A stretch of 64,000 nt of DNA from Chlamydoabsidia padenii (taxonomy: Eukaryota; Mucoromycota; Mucoromycetes; Mucorales; Cunninghamellaceae): contig JAIWND010000009.1 in assembly GCA_025330725.1 (NCBI GenBank), positions 806,001 through 870,000 on the forward strand, written 5' to 3'. This document shows positions 34,501 through 47,006 of this stretch, piece by piece (position 1 is the first letter of the stretch; every line of letters begins with the position of its first letter). The notes under the pieces are model-generated. The model worked only from the letters and a program-made list of their open reading frames with translations, ran no database searches and had not been told where the DNA came from. A program made the translations under genes and the position numbers.

Positions 34501-37500
34501 CATCGAAGTGTGTTGGAACTACAAGATGAAGAATTCAAGCAACTAGGTAAAGGAAAGGAAAATAAATAAAAAGGAAGAAAGTTTGGTGAGGATATCCATC
34601 TAATAGAACATTACTAACCCAACTCCATTCATATCGACACTTTATCAGGTTCTCATTACAACCTCTCGGATGAAGAATCAGAAAGTGATGTCAAATCGTT
34701 GATTGATTTTTTGTCCATGATGACCTCCAACAACAAGGCCTATAATGACAAGAACAAGGACTACCAAGTAGCAACAATGAAGCTTTTACAAGAAATTCCT
34801 AATCGATATATACGACAACGATCTGAAGAAAACGTGGTGAACAATGCAGCACAGTATGAAGAATTGGAACTCAACAAGGTCAATGCGCAAAATATCCTAA
34901 ATCGTTTGGGTTGTACTTTGGTTGCGCAAAACTTTTTATCCTCCCCAAAAAGACATGTATTTAAGGCTGGTCTGACGTTACTGATATCCCTTCTGGAAGG
35001 TGGTAACAAGAATGTCCAGGTAAGAAATGAAAAACAAGAGCGTGGTAGTATGATACTGACTAAACTTTTTTTTTTTTTTTTGTGATAGGATAAACTTGAA
35101 GAATACTTTTACAGCATTCGAGAAGAAAGGTTCTTCTATTCCTTCCATCGACGATTGCAAACCGACATCTCCTCTCTTAAAGAAGCTCAACAACATCTTT
35201 TACGTACTGCAGTCAAATTGAAGCGGCAAGAAAGTCTACTCAAGTCTTACGATACCGAAGCTTCGTGGGTGAAACAACAAAGGCATCGGCAATCACGACA
35301 AAATCGACGCACCAGCTCCATCATTACAAACGGACCCTCACCAGCTCGACAAGGTCTACGTGGAATTAGTACTCGACAAGGTATCAATTCGTCATCCGCC
35401 TCAACTTACAGGATCACCGGCTACTCACAAAAATCAACATCAATGACTCCATTCAGTCTTGGTGAATCCTCAGACTTGACAATAAACTATCAATCCATCT
35501 CTACACTGATGGCTCAAAGCGAAATGGCGGAATTCGGAACGGCGACCGAGGACTTTGAAGGAATGAAGGATGCAATGCGGGCCGTACAACTGATGGTGGA
35601 AGGACACAACATGAAACTCCAGACTTACTTGGCGAAACAACCCGACAATATCAAAAGCTTCAACATTGTACAAGATGTGGTGGAATACCTCCATGCTATT
35701 GTTCCTCTTTGCAACATTCAAAATATTCGATTGATCATTCAGGTGCTGGATACTATCACCGAACTTGCTCAAGGTTGCTTGGAAAATCAGGTAATACAAA
35801 TGCAATGCATTGACCAACTCATCTAACATTGTCGTTTTTTTATTTTTTAAAAAAAAACAAAAATGTACTTCTAGTTTACCATCTTTAATGGCAAGATTAT
35901 CAACCCTATGAATACGGTGCTACGAGAAGCTTATGTGAACTGCCCTAGCTCACTTGTCCATGAATTAAAGGTAAAAGTCCAAATAACAAAAGTATTGGGA
36001 ACATAATGATCCACTAACTCGTATCTTTTTATTATTGAATAAACGCTCAACAGAGTAAGGTAGTGGTCTGCTTACTTAGTTTACTGGAAGGCGGTATTGA
36101 AAACAGTGAAACGATATTCCGGGAAATGACTGCTTCAATAAACTTGGAAACGATCGTTGGTAATATGGAAAACATCTACACCACCAACCGCAACTACTTG
36201 GATTCTCCTAATGTATACACAAAACTGGAAGGCGGATTCCTCTATTGCATGTTGATCATGACATTATATCCTGCTCTAGACGATTCTCAGGTAAATGCAA
36301 AAAAGGGGGCGGGTTTCAAATGCGGGTGTGAACTAACTGAATTTTTTATGCATTACTTAGCGGATGATTGTAGACGGCAATGAAGCATTTGATTATTTCC
36401 AACGAAATACTGGGAAAATAGAAGTGATCATGGATTACGGACAAGAAAAGCAACTCTCTAGGGTATTGTTTCCTGTTCCTGAAATATGCAAGTATTTCCG
36501 GGAAGAAACAAAACAACGCTTCTTATGGAATGTGAAAAGGTAAATAGCTGATTAGAAGTCTCATTATAAAGTACTCACCCACTTTTTTATATACATCAGG
36601 GACTCACCATCGACCAAGATTGAAGACTTTGTGGAACAATCTGGACATATGATATACGAGTAAGTAGATCAGCCAAATCTTATATAGTAGTTACTAATTT
36701 TTTTTTTTTTTTTTTTTTTTTTTTGCTATAGAATCGAAAATCAAGCTCGGGTGACTTATAACGAACACTTATCCTTATTGACGAAATACAGCTCATTGTG
36801 GTGGAAGGCGTCTTTTGTGGTGACGATTTTGCTAAATACATTAATGCTAAGCTGCTCTTCGTTGTTGCATGGTGAAGACGATGCTGGTACATACTCTTGT
36901 TACTCAATGAACTCCCTCTTCCGTATCCTGCTTGGTCTCGGTCATTTGGTTCTATGGCACTTATCAACAGCAGAATTCTACTTTATACAACTTCCTATTT
37001 TGGTCAAGCGTCAATCGACTACAAAACTGTCTCTCAAAGGCAAAATGAAGGATGATGAACAAACGTCTGTCTTTGGAAGCTTCTTCTCAGAAGAGGTAAG
37101 AAGTAATGATGATAATATTGATGACTACTAATACTAATATATGTTTTTTTTTACCTTTTATAGCATTTTAAAGGCACCTTTGTTCTGGCCAGTCTTATGG
37201 AATCTCAATTCATTTATCATGTAGCGATGGTCCTCCTATCTTATCTTGGTTTATGGTATCCTGGTTTTTATGCTGTGCACTTGCTTGACTTTGTCTTTCG
37301 TGATCGCATTCTACAAGGTGTAATTGCAAGTATCACTTTGAATGGAAGCTCGATCTCCCATACGGTAATACGTAATTCAATTCCTCCTTAAAACATGGTA
37401 TACTTACTTTATTTTATTAGGCAATGCTGGCCATAGTGGTGATTTATCTTCATAGCGTAATGGCATATGTATACTTCCGTGGTGACTTTGATACATCGAA

Positions 37501-38394
37501 GGGGCTTTACTGTAGAACACTCTCTGAATGCTTTGTCAATGTTTTATCACATGGGTAAGCATACTGGTTCTTTCAGACGGTGATGGCATACTTGATTAAC
37601 AACTACCATTACTTTTTTTTTTTTTTTTTTTTTTTTGCTAGCCTTCGAGGTGGAATTGGTGATGTATTTACAGATTCATCATCTGATGATGGTTTGGAAG
37701 ATATCAACAAGCGCTGGCGAATTGGTTTCGAAATGTCATTTTATCTGGTGGTGGTGGTATTCTTGCTCAATGCGATATTCGGTATCATATTTGATACCTT
37801 TGGTCATCTCCGTGACGAAAGATCTGCTGTCCAACAAGATATGAAGAATTGTAAGTCAAGTAATGTGATCATAGACCTAAACTAACCACGACTCATGTTG
37901 TATTCTAGCCTGCTTTATATGTAGTGTACCAGCGGTGGAATTCCAACGACATGCCAAACGTGGGTTTGAAGATCATGTGAAGAATGATCACAACATCTGG
38001 TAAGTTTTATAAAAGTAGGGGTAAAGGGATGCATCACATTGCTCGGGACTTTTTTTTTTTTTTTTTTGTATTACTGGAACTCACTCAATTTTTGACTATT
38101 AGGCAATATCTCTTCTTTCTGGTGCATCTAAAGTACAAGGACAAGACGGAATACACTGGTCCTGAATCTTACGTTGCTGGTTGTCTCAAAGATGCTAATT
38201 ATGGATTCTTCCCGATCAATCGTGCTTTGTGTCTCCACCAAAATGAAAGCAATGACACGGAAAGGTTGGAAAAGTTGGAAGATATGACCCATATCATCAT
38301 GGACAAGCTCAACAAGTTGGAAGAACAAATGGACAAACTGTCGGAATCCCAATCACGCTCTAGATCTAATAGTATTTTACTCTCCCCTAACTAG
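28576..38394 (+). CDS. ITPR: Inositol 1,4,5-trisphosphate receptor-type calcium release channel
   Basis: About 26 exons, roughly 2,600 residues, full family length. Start MTNKTNSPLLSIGDEVLFYD. Domains in order: N-terminal beta-trefoil (GKPILYGQVIQLYNPYFNKY, 28930-29080); MIR repeats (RYRIRVDGEPVRLGDTIAIQ; VRIRHAASRAYLYIDPNN; YLRIQHVATRCWLHASS); RIH region (ALLRDNGIIEAVIQMIQIPF, about 30670-31400); RIH-associated region (VVCLLSLLEGGIENSETIFR, 36063 on); six-helix pore from about 36740. The selectivity filter reads LRGGIGD (GGIGD at 37650-37664). The C-terminus has the CFIC...H....H zinc-like site (CFICSVPAVEFQ, FEDHVKNDHNIWQYLFFLVH), KDKTEYTGPESYV and a coiled coil (LEKLEDMTHIIMDKLNKLEE). By family it releases ER or vacuolar calcium. 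The ligand-contact loop before FWEIENVDISRGSLIRW looks divergent, so IP3 gating is not assured. One intron near 31755-31812 has no in-frame stop. Confidence 0.93.
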
Positions 38395-38540
38395 TATGTA
38401 ATCTATTAATGCAAACTTTGTAGAAATAGTATCCTTGTAATATCATAAAATGAATAAATGTACTCATCCTTTTATAACAGGGCCAACATTAGGTAACATT
38501 GCTCCAACATGTTTCAGGGGTAAGTATGTCAATGCAAAAA

Positions 38541-38553
38541 TTAAAATCCCGCC
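38541..38553 (-). promoter_or_regulatory. GCGGGATTTRAA motif upstream of PMT gene
   Basis: TTAAAATCCCGCC on the plus strand, about 100 bp before the PMT start codon, within the 260 bp that separate it from the channel gene. Confidence 0.45.
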
Positions 38554-38654
38554 GAATGCATTGAAGATTCTTGGGCTCTTTTGATATTTTTTTTTATATG
38601 TCTTTTAACCCTTTTATTTTTCTTTTTTTAACATCTTCTTGTTATCTTTAGATT

Positions 38655-40656
38655 ATGGACAACTTGAAAAGAAGACACAATCACCATCTACCTACAATTG
38701 TTACTTTACCCAATGATAATGGATATTCGCCCATAGCCCTCGATGATGGTGATCACACTAGTGATGCTTCCTCACTCAATGATTCCAAACTTTATAAACC
38801 ATCACAAAACAATGCAAAGAAGGTAAGAGGGAAAAATGATGATCCTATGAACAATCACTCAACTGCTTACTCTTATATATATATATATATACGCAGGGCG
38901 GGACCTTTCTTCAGAACAACAAGGACTTGGTATTACTATTATGTTTAACCCTTCTCTCCTGTTGGACCCGATTCCGTTTGATTGATCGATCCAATATAGT
39001 CATTTGGGACGAAGCTCATTTCGGAAAGGTAACCATTATCATTCAAATGTGGATCAAGGCACACCTATTAACTTTTTCTCCATGCTATAGTTTGGAGCAC
39101 ATTATATCGAACATGAATATTATACTGACGTCCATCCTCCTCTGGGTAAACTATTGGTGGCAGCATCAGGATGGTTGGCTAATTTTGATGGTGGATTCAA
39201 GTTTGATTCTGGAAAAGAATACCCGGAGGATATGGATTATCGAACGATGCGGATATTTAATGCGGCATGGGGTGCGATGCTTGTACCTATTGCTTATTTG
39301 ACAGCCCATCAAGCTCACATGTCTCGCCTAGGGTGTACGATGGCTGCCATCATGGTGATGTGTGATACGGCGTACCTGACCATCAGCCGTTTTGTCCTCC
39401 TGGATTCCATGTTGCTGTATTTTACGTCTCTGGCAGGGTTGGCGCTCTTTGGATTCCATAATCAACAATCAAGGCCGTTTAGTCTTCGTTGGTGGGCTTG
39501 GCTCTCATTGGCTGGATTCACATTAGGGTGCGTTCTCAGGTATGTGTATATCAATAGTGGTGGGAGAATGCATACTTAAAATCTGCTTATATGTATCTAT
39601 AGTGTCAAATGGGTCGGATTATTTGCTGTGGGACTGGTTGGTATTTACACGCTTGAAGATCTGTGGGGGAAACTGGCGGATGTTGAATTATCAAAAAGGG
39701 TTTACGTTTCGCATTGGTTGGGTCGGGCTCTCTGCTTACTGGTACTTCCCGCCACTATTTACCTTATTTGCTTCAAGATTCACTTTGAAGTGTTATATAA
39801 AAGTGGTACTGGTGATACTGACATGACTCCATTGTTCCAGGCTCATTTGGAAGGGAATGACCTGGGACAAAGTGCTTTAGGTAGGTAGGGAGAATGCGGG
39901 ATTTGAAAATGACATCTCCAAAATCACCCCCCCCCAAAAAAAAAGGTCAACTCATCTTCTTTTGTTTTTTTAATTTAAATAGAGGTTGCATTTGGATCCA
40001 ACATTACACTTCGGACGGTGGCACTTGAACAATCACTACTTCACTCTCATCCTCATGCTTATATTGAAGGGTCAAAACAACAACAAATTACTGGGTACTA
40101 TTATCAAGATGAAAACAACCATTGGGGTGTCCTCCCACCTCAAAACAACGACACAGCTGACGACAGTACAGCTCAAGTGGACACCTACAACAGCCACGAC
40201 TACGATCAACAAGGTATTAGGTACATCAATGACGGTGACACTATACGACTCTGCCATTTGAAAACATTGACCAATCTACACAGCCATCAATTTGCCGCAC
40301 CCAACTCCGAAGATAAACACCATTATCTTGAAGTCAGTGGCTATGGTGACGAAGAAACGAGTGATGTTAAGGATAACTGGATCGTTGAAGTGGTGCGACG
40401 TTTAGATTCTTACTCTGGGCCTAGGATACACTCTCTTGGAACACAGATCCGTCTCCGTCATGCTCAACACGGCTGCCACTTGGCTCTTACCGGCAAACGT
40501 CTACCTGCGTGGGGCTTTTATCAAATGGAAATTGCATGTGCCAAGAATATTGAAGATAATGATAGTGATCTTGCTTTATGGGTAGTAGAAACTAATCAAC
40601 ATGACAAACGTAAGTTACATTTATCAGACAAACACTATTGAAACTAATCCGCTCAT

Positions 40657-40687
<31 letters not shown>

Positions 40688-41386
40688 CCCAACGCTCCCA
40701 GCAACACTTACAAATATAATTTCTTTAGAGACTTTTGGTATCTGAATGTATTAATGTGGAAAAGCAACAACGCCATGATCAGCGATCCCGATAAAGAAGA
40801 TATCTTGGCTTCAACACCAACACAATGGCCTTTGGTCGGGGTGGGATTACGGATGTGCCGATGGACGGACGAGATGGTCAAGTTTTATTTGTTGGGTAAT
40901 CCTATGGTGTGGTGGTCCTCTATTCTCTCGGTGATTATCTTTGTGGGGCTCCAATTCTACTACGCAGTACGAGGACGAAGACAAGTACAAGATAAAGCAC
41001 AAGGTAAAATAGAAAGTGATGATGATGGCGATGATGTTGGGACTGACTGGTTTATTATAGCACAATGGAACAAGCGACACTATGTGGGCAAGAATCTCTT
41101 TTACGGCTGGTTTTTACACTACATTCCCTTTTATATCATGGGTCGCGTGATGTATTTACATCATTACTTCCCTGCCCTTTACTTTAGTATTTTACTTGTC
41201 CCCTTTATATTTGATCATTTTACAATCAACTCTACCCCTCAACGGCGCCGCATTATCTTTGGTACCTTTATGTTTGCTGTCATTGCCAACTTTATATACT
41301 TTGCTCCATTCTCATATGGTATGGAGGGCCCTATTGCTGCTTACCGGGGTCGGCACTGGTTCAAATGGTGGAACTTGATAGATTAG
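38655..41386 (+). CDS. Dolichyl-phosphate-mannose:protein O-mannosyltransferase (PMT family, Pmt2-like)
   Basis: Six exons (38655-38822, 38897-39028, 39091-39539, 39603-39880, 39983-40609, 40686-41386) join in frame to 784 residues. ER multi-pass enzyme that moves mannose from dolichyl-phosphate to Ser/Thr of secretory proteins. Seen: SNIVIWDEAHFGKFGAHYIE with the catalytic Asp-Glu of loop 1, YYTDVHPPLGKLLVAASGW, RFVLLDSMLLYF, then a lumenal MIR block (SLLHSHPHAYIEGSKQQQ, DTIRLCHLKTLTNLHSH, TQIRLRHAQHGCHLALTG) and C-terminal helices (FLHYIPFYIMGRVMYLHHYF). NNAMISDPDKEDILAS and WPLVGVGLRMCRW suggest the Pmt2 subfamily; ALEVAFGSNITLR is also reminiscent of Pmt4, so the subfamily is tentative. 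It is needed for cell-wall glycoproteins. It follows the IP3 receptor, another MIR-domain gene, in the same direction. Confidence 0.94.
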
Positions 41387-41696
41387 ACTTGGCTCAACAC
41401 AATATAGAAATATTATCCCCGAAATAGTATACATCGTCTTTATTACTTTTACCCAATAAAAACACATATTTTTATCTTATGCCTTATGCACCTTCTAAAA
41501 GGTCTATCTCTCTACATTTAGGGCTCTCACACTCTGTATCAACTATTGAAAGAGGGAAGGGTGGCTTGACTATACAGTAAGTCAGCCTTTGAATTGGAAT
41601 TTCGAGCGCGCACGGAATTTTGGTGTTCGGCGTTCGAAAATGAAGTTCGCTTTCGTCCAAGAAAAAAAAAATCTACGTCGCAAAGAAAAGGTAAAA

Positions 41697-41833
41697 GCCA
41701 TCGCAAGCCTGAACATACTGACATAAGAGTCTTGGAGCTTGGCTTTTGCGGTGACTTATGTTGGAAATATTCTATAGTGTTCACATCGCCACTTTAATCA
41801 TTAGCATCTGTAAACAATTGAGCGAGCAGAGCC
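41697..41833 (+). repeat. Direct repeat copy A (about 137 bp)
   Basis: Begins GCCATCGCAAGCCTGAACAT. Aligns end to end with copy B at 41905-42040 with about 17 mismatches by eye (near 88% identity), including a perfect run around GTGTTCACATCGCCACTTTA. Confidence 0.85.
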
Positions 41834-41904
41834 CTTTCCAAATCTTAGTAGAGGCAGGCGGGTTCTGAAAATGAAATCTGGGGGGTTTTTTTTTCCTTAC
41901 AAAG

Positions 41905-42040
41905 TCATCGCAAGTCTGAACATACTGACACAAGGGTCTCGGGGCTTGGATTTTGCGGTAAAGTATGTTGGAAATATGCCATAGTGTTCACATCGCCACT
42001 TTAATCATTAGCATCGGTTAACAATTGAGCGAGTAGTGCT
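41905..42040 (+). repeat. Direct repeat copy B (about 136 bp)
   Basis: Begins GTCATCGCAAGTCTGAACAT, offset 208 bp from copy A. Not related to any gene in the window. Confidence 0.85.
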
Positions 42041-43018
42041 CTTCCAAAATTCCGTGCAAAAAAAAAAAGTGGATGGCACCGACTTTCAAAAGCGTGGCTT
42101 TGTTGAGATTTGAAAACATGGTCGCTTCCTTTTTGAAGAATATTACAGCATTGAAGAAGGCAATAATCAAATCTAAAGTGATAGATGTTTTAAACAAGCT
42201 TATTTTATTTCAATCAAAATAGTATATTGCTCAAAGATTCTCACAACTCACAAGACGACAAACACTGGATACGACAACATTACTGGATACCACAGACAAG
42301 AACGCTCAAAACAAACAACAACACAACCGGAAATGAGAAAAGGAAACAAAAATCAACTAATATAACTAAGTGTAATGTCATCATCATGATAGGCAGGAGA
42401 TATAAAAAGCTATTACCAGTAAAGAAGACCATCCAAGCTTGTTCCAGCCAAACAGAGAGAATCTGGGTTTAAACCTGGCAGGGTGTGAGCAAATAGGCCA
42501 TCAAAATGGTAGAGGTCATACTTGCAGGTGGATGATGTTTGAGCAATAGGGATGCCTTGAGGATAATGCACACAGAGGATAGACTTGATAAACAGTAGGG
42601 ATCAGATTGGCAGGATGGAGACCATAATACATTGGAAAAGACCAGACAAGTGGTTGGACGCTTAAGTTATCTTGAGAAGTACCATCGAGATGGATTGAGT
42701 TTTTTGTTATGATGTTCAAAGAAAAGATAGGGAAGAGGAAAAGGAAGAAATCTATCTTTTTATAAACCTTTCAATTAAATGGTCATGTTATCATTTCGGT
42801 CTATTGACATTCCCATCCTTCTCTTCCGAACAAACAAGGAGAGAGTTTACTTTGTTACTGTGTTACAAATGCCAACCTCGAGGTCCCTCTTTCTATGCAT
42901 TAATGAGCGGAATTATAAATCTGATGGCAATTCATTGGCTCTTGACACTATTGATATGCTTTGAAACTTTTTTTTTTTTTTTTTTTTTTTTTCAATCATG
43001 CATCTAGACATAAACAGA

Positions 43019-43020
<2 letters not shown>

Positions 43021-43082
<62 letters not shown>
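43021..43082 (+). repeat. Poly-A tract, about 62 bases
   Basis: Uninterrupted A run 28 bases after a T run (42967-42992); together they could form an A:T hairpin. The longest homopolymer in the window; its length may be affected by sequencing. Confidence 0.8.
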
Positions 43083-43084
<2 letters not shown>

Positions 43085-43972
43085 TTACAGAGACACATTT
43101 TACAAGTAATTCTTTTATTGACCAACATAAACTAATTAATACATTCTAATATATAATATTCGTCGTCCATGGGCTGATGCTTTTGTCTTGATACTGATCT
43201 ACAATAAAAGGCAGACACAAACGATACCAAAGTATTTGTACATTCCAAAGTGTTGTCAATCCATCGTATCCCTATGTCCATATAACCCAAGCCCAGCTGA
43301 TTAGATCTTTATCGTGTACTTTTTATAAAGTCGGATAATGCTATAAATAAAATAGTTAATTAACAGAGTCAGGTCCCGTTTGTTTTGTTTTTCCATGTTT
43401 GATCCATGTGTCCAGCCCATCTTTCAGTTACACATGATGGTTCGAGAGATTTCAACAAACAAAGTCGTAGCCTGAATTCCAAAGAAGGTGAATAGCAATC
43501 ATCAATGGTCCCCCCCAGTGTATCTACTTGTTCGACCATACGGAATCATCGCATATATGACTTGCCACCCTATCAAGAAAGACACATGTTAGTTGAATCG
43601 CCAGTGGCTGATTGTTGTTGTTTTTACCTTGTATCAGAACTAAGAGAGGGATGATTACTGTTGCACTAGAAGTTTATTCGGACCGCCTGTCAAAGGGCCT
43701 TGGGATAGGAATCACCATCGCATCTTGTTCATCGCCTGTCTTCATTTAATGTCAAATAGCCCATCACCCAAGCTACTAGTGGCAGTATGGACTTGTTGAG
43801 GAGGATAACTGTCTTACTATTGGCGTAAGAGTTATTACTGTAGACGGCATAGTTTAATGAGCCACATGGTTGGAAGCTGCTACCCTAGTTTGAGAATGTT
43901 GTTCAAGTGCCATCCTAGAATCATTCGCCGCCTTGCTGAGCCAAGATTTAAAAAGTCCTATTCGCCGTACAT

Positions 43973-44031
<59 letters not shown>

Positions 44032-45310
44032 TCAAATTTGGTAATGCATTAAAGAGTATCCTTTATGTATACAAATTACCTGTTTTAACAGCTTGATTCG
44101 TTTTGTAATCCATACAAGTGAAGAATCCGCCCATCAACCTTAAGCATCACCCATTGGCCCACATAGGGGTCCACCACAATAATGATCCATCGTTAATTTT
44201 GGCCAGTATGAGTCAATACCGACCGGTAATCATATTAGTTGTCCGTATAATATGCTGGAAACTGTTTGTTGATTGAGTGAAGAAAATGTTGGTGATGATT
44301 TTAAATATGCTAATGTAAATATAAAGAGAAGGAGATTTAGTTGGCGCTGCCGAGTACAAAAAAGTGGAAGTAGCAAGTTGAGTTAACTTGATACATATCA
44401 TACTTACATTTTAAACTTTAGGAGGACAAGTTCAGCGTCCATTTGCTATACAAAAAGAGTTTATCGCCTACCTAAAAAGATGTAACATTTGCCTACACAC
44501 AATTTATGCAACCCATTTAACATTACTTGCCATTTTTTGCAAGGTTCATATATACTGTCCCGGTTATTAGACCCCCCTTTTTTTCGTTTGATAGGTAGAA
44601 CCATTACTATAAAAAGAGAGGAGAAGGAATGAATTCATTAGATGTATATGACAGTTCTTTGCATACTTTTATTACTGTTTGTTCTTTTATAATGTTACAT
44701 ACTACGGGAGTGTTATGGTGACCATTCGAATGTTTGAAGGATTAACAAAGAGGGGAGGGCACAGAATTCCGGGACTTTTTTGAAAATGGCGGGATTTAAA
44801 ATCGCAGGTGATTCCCGCTATCCAAATCCTTTCCTGCCAAAAAGCATAATGGAAGTTTCGCTTGTAAAGAAGGTTGAATCTACTATCAAATCACAAAGGG
44901 ACAAAATGCCTCTGTAAGTTATTTTGTATGTGCAAAAGATCGAAAGATGTGCAATTGTGTTAAAGAAGGGCATCATTAAATTATGACGGGAGTTGAATGG
45001 ATCCTAAGCAAAAAAGAAATAAAAAAAAGTCCAGACTTCTATAATCACATATAGTAAACAACTGTGATAAAACCAACCATGTTACCTGTCTAATTGATAG
45101 AAGAGGTAGATCAACACCAATTATTGGGCACGTGTGATCGACCCATATTTTGAGATTTCTTTTGGTCACACACAAAACATGATTCAACTCCGATGCCTTT
45201 CCACTGACAAAAAAACTCAATTCCCTGGTTTTTTCATTTTCTCGTTTTTCTTTCCCTTCTATCCTACTTTATATTATATCCTTATTAGACTCTTTATATT
45301 AAATCTTATA

Positions 45311-47006
45311 ATGTCAGGACCTGCTGGCAGTAATCACCCCAAAATACACCAGCGTAAAATATCATTAACAACAGCCTGCCCTCCTACTTCTGCGAGACAG
45401 GACCGGAGGAATCTCTCACATTCGACTTCAAGCTCCCTTTTGTGGTGTCAACGTTTATGGGCTTCTCGGGTGGTACGATGGGTTGCCTACGTGTATGTTT
45501 TGTTTAGCATGCTGTTTTGTGCTTCTCAAGTCTTGTCTTCTGGGGCGAATCCAACAACACATTCTGACAGTAAGTAGTAAGGATGAACAACGTCGTGCCA
45601 TACTCACACTCTCATTCCTTTAAAGATTACTTGTCTGTAAAGGCAACAAACAAACAAACCACCCAGACACCATTACCACCAACACTCTCTTTGCCTTTAT
45701 CAAAGCTCAACAACCTCAACACTCAACTCCGGCTCAGTAAAATGTTCAGCAAATCGTTACAACAACCCGACAATGTTCGTCCCTTTTGGTTTACAGCCTC
45801 AGGTCCCGCCACACATATTTGCATAACCACTGTTATGACTTTGGACGACATGGACTCTTTGGAAAGGATGGCAATACACTGGAAAGGTAAAAAAAAAAAG
45901 GGGGGGGTGTAAACATGGGAGGGGGGAGGACAAAAAGATCTAACGCTCTTTTCTTCTTCTTCTTCTTGGTTTGATAGGTTCCATCTCAGCAGTGATCCAA
46001 ATCGAAACCAAGAATGGATTAAATTCTGGTCTTGCCGTACAAGCACTCTCAAGATTACGCCGAGAATATGAAACAAGACCTTCGCTTGGCAAGTATGTCG
46101 ATATGCATCTGATCTTGCTTCCACCTCAATCCACTCGTATTCGACTACAAGCAGCACGGAACATGGCCCGCTTATTCAGTCGATCTCACTATATTATGCA
46201 CACACCAATCAAAACTCTTTGGCTTCCATCCTTTGATTCTGTCTTACCACCTGCATCCACTCTACAAGGCGCGCCACTAATCGATCTCTTGGATCAGGGT
46301 AATGCTCTTGTGGTACCGACTTTTGCCTTTCCTCGACGGGCTAATGTTCAAACCGATGTGTACCCTGACGACCGTGATGGAATAATTGAATGGGTGGATT
46401 CCGGTCGAATGGGCTTACTGGATCATCATTGGTCATTGAATGCTGGTCCAACCTCGTATAATGAATGGCGGGAGGCGACTGAACCTTATTTGGTCACTGA
46501 ATATGATTACCATTACGGGCCTGTTTATATAACAACAAAAGAACATCATCCATGGTAAAGAAGAAGAAGAAGAAAAGGGGGTATTGGGATCGTATACTAA
46601 TGTGACATGTTTTTTTTTAAATAGGTGTGAAGAACGATTCGATGATCAATTACCTGCTTGTGTGTATACGACCTTCCTCAATGGTGCTGATTTCTATGTC
46701 TTGCATGATGCCTTTATCATTCGCTCAGGGCAAGAACCAGAAAATGAACTAAATGAAGCAGAGGTAAATGAAATATAAACTTGTGATAGGATGACCCCTG
46801 ACTAACATTATCTTTTTTTTTTAAAAAAAAAAAAAAAAACCTAGCGATTAATCCAGGATGGCATGTATAAAAATTACCGTATTGAACAATGTGCCTTTTA
46901 TGCTCGACAATTTGATCAACAAGGTGTTTACGAAACCGAACGTGCTATCCATGTAAAACAAGAATGTATCAAGGCTTTACGGAAGGAAAACATTGTCAAG
47001 ATTTAG
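45311..47006 (+). CDS. Type II membrane GT49-like glycosyltransferase (LARGE/B4GAT1 family)
   Basis: Five exons (45311-45569, 45626-45886, 45978-46554, 46625-46763, 46845-47006) give 465 residues. Short basic cytosolic tail, then one membrane anchor (VVRWVAYVYVLFSMLFCASQ, about residues 54-75), then a lumenal domain. GT49 hallmarks: FTASGPATHICITTVMTLDD, YVDMHLILLPPQSTRIRLQA, ARNMARLFSRSHYIMHTP, NALVVPTFAFPRRANV, TEYDYHYGPVYITTKEHHPW, CEERFDDQLPACVYTTFLNG and ADFYVLHDAFIIR. Family members add glucuronic acid or glucose-type sugars in the Golgi. The position that normally carries the DxD metal site, after RNMAR, reads HTPIKTLWLPS, so the metal-binding motif seems absent and activity is doubtful. 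Fungal GT49-like proteins are mostly uncharacterised. Confidence 0.8.

Larger units (their letters stand above)
41610..42057. mobile_element. Possible small non-autonomous element with 14-bp inverted ends
   Basis: GCACGGAATTTTGG (41610-41623) is exactly inverted as CCAAAATTCCGTGC at 42044-42057. The 448-bp interval contains two direct repeats and no coding capacity. No target-site duplication is evident, so a MITE-like origin is only a suggestion. Confidence 0.35.
41387..45310. other. Gene-poor 3.9 kb region with repeats
   Basis: The longest stretch without a clear gene. It holds the PMT 3' end, a two-copy repeat with short inverted ends (41610-42057), A and T homopolymers (42967-42992, 43021-43082, 43992-44027), a CA repeat (43973-43990) and a GGCGGGATTTAAAAT motif (44788-44802). 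Short minus-strand segments between 43.4 and 44.2 kb read as protein-like fragments but cannot be joined into a gene. Confidence 0.5.

Noticed and set aside
42227..42472. 81-codon plus-strand frame
   Set aside because: Low-complexity Asn/Thr/Lys content; no splice partners or family similarity.
44786..44917. 43-codon frame starting at the GGCGGGATTT motif
   Set aside because: The ATG overlaps the recurring promoter motif and no continuation exon or similarity was found; more likely regulatory DNA.
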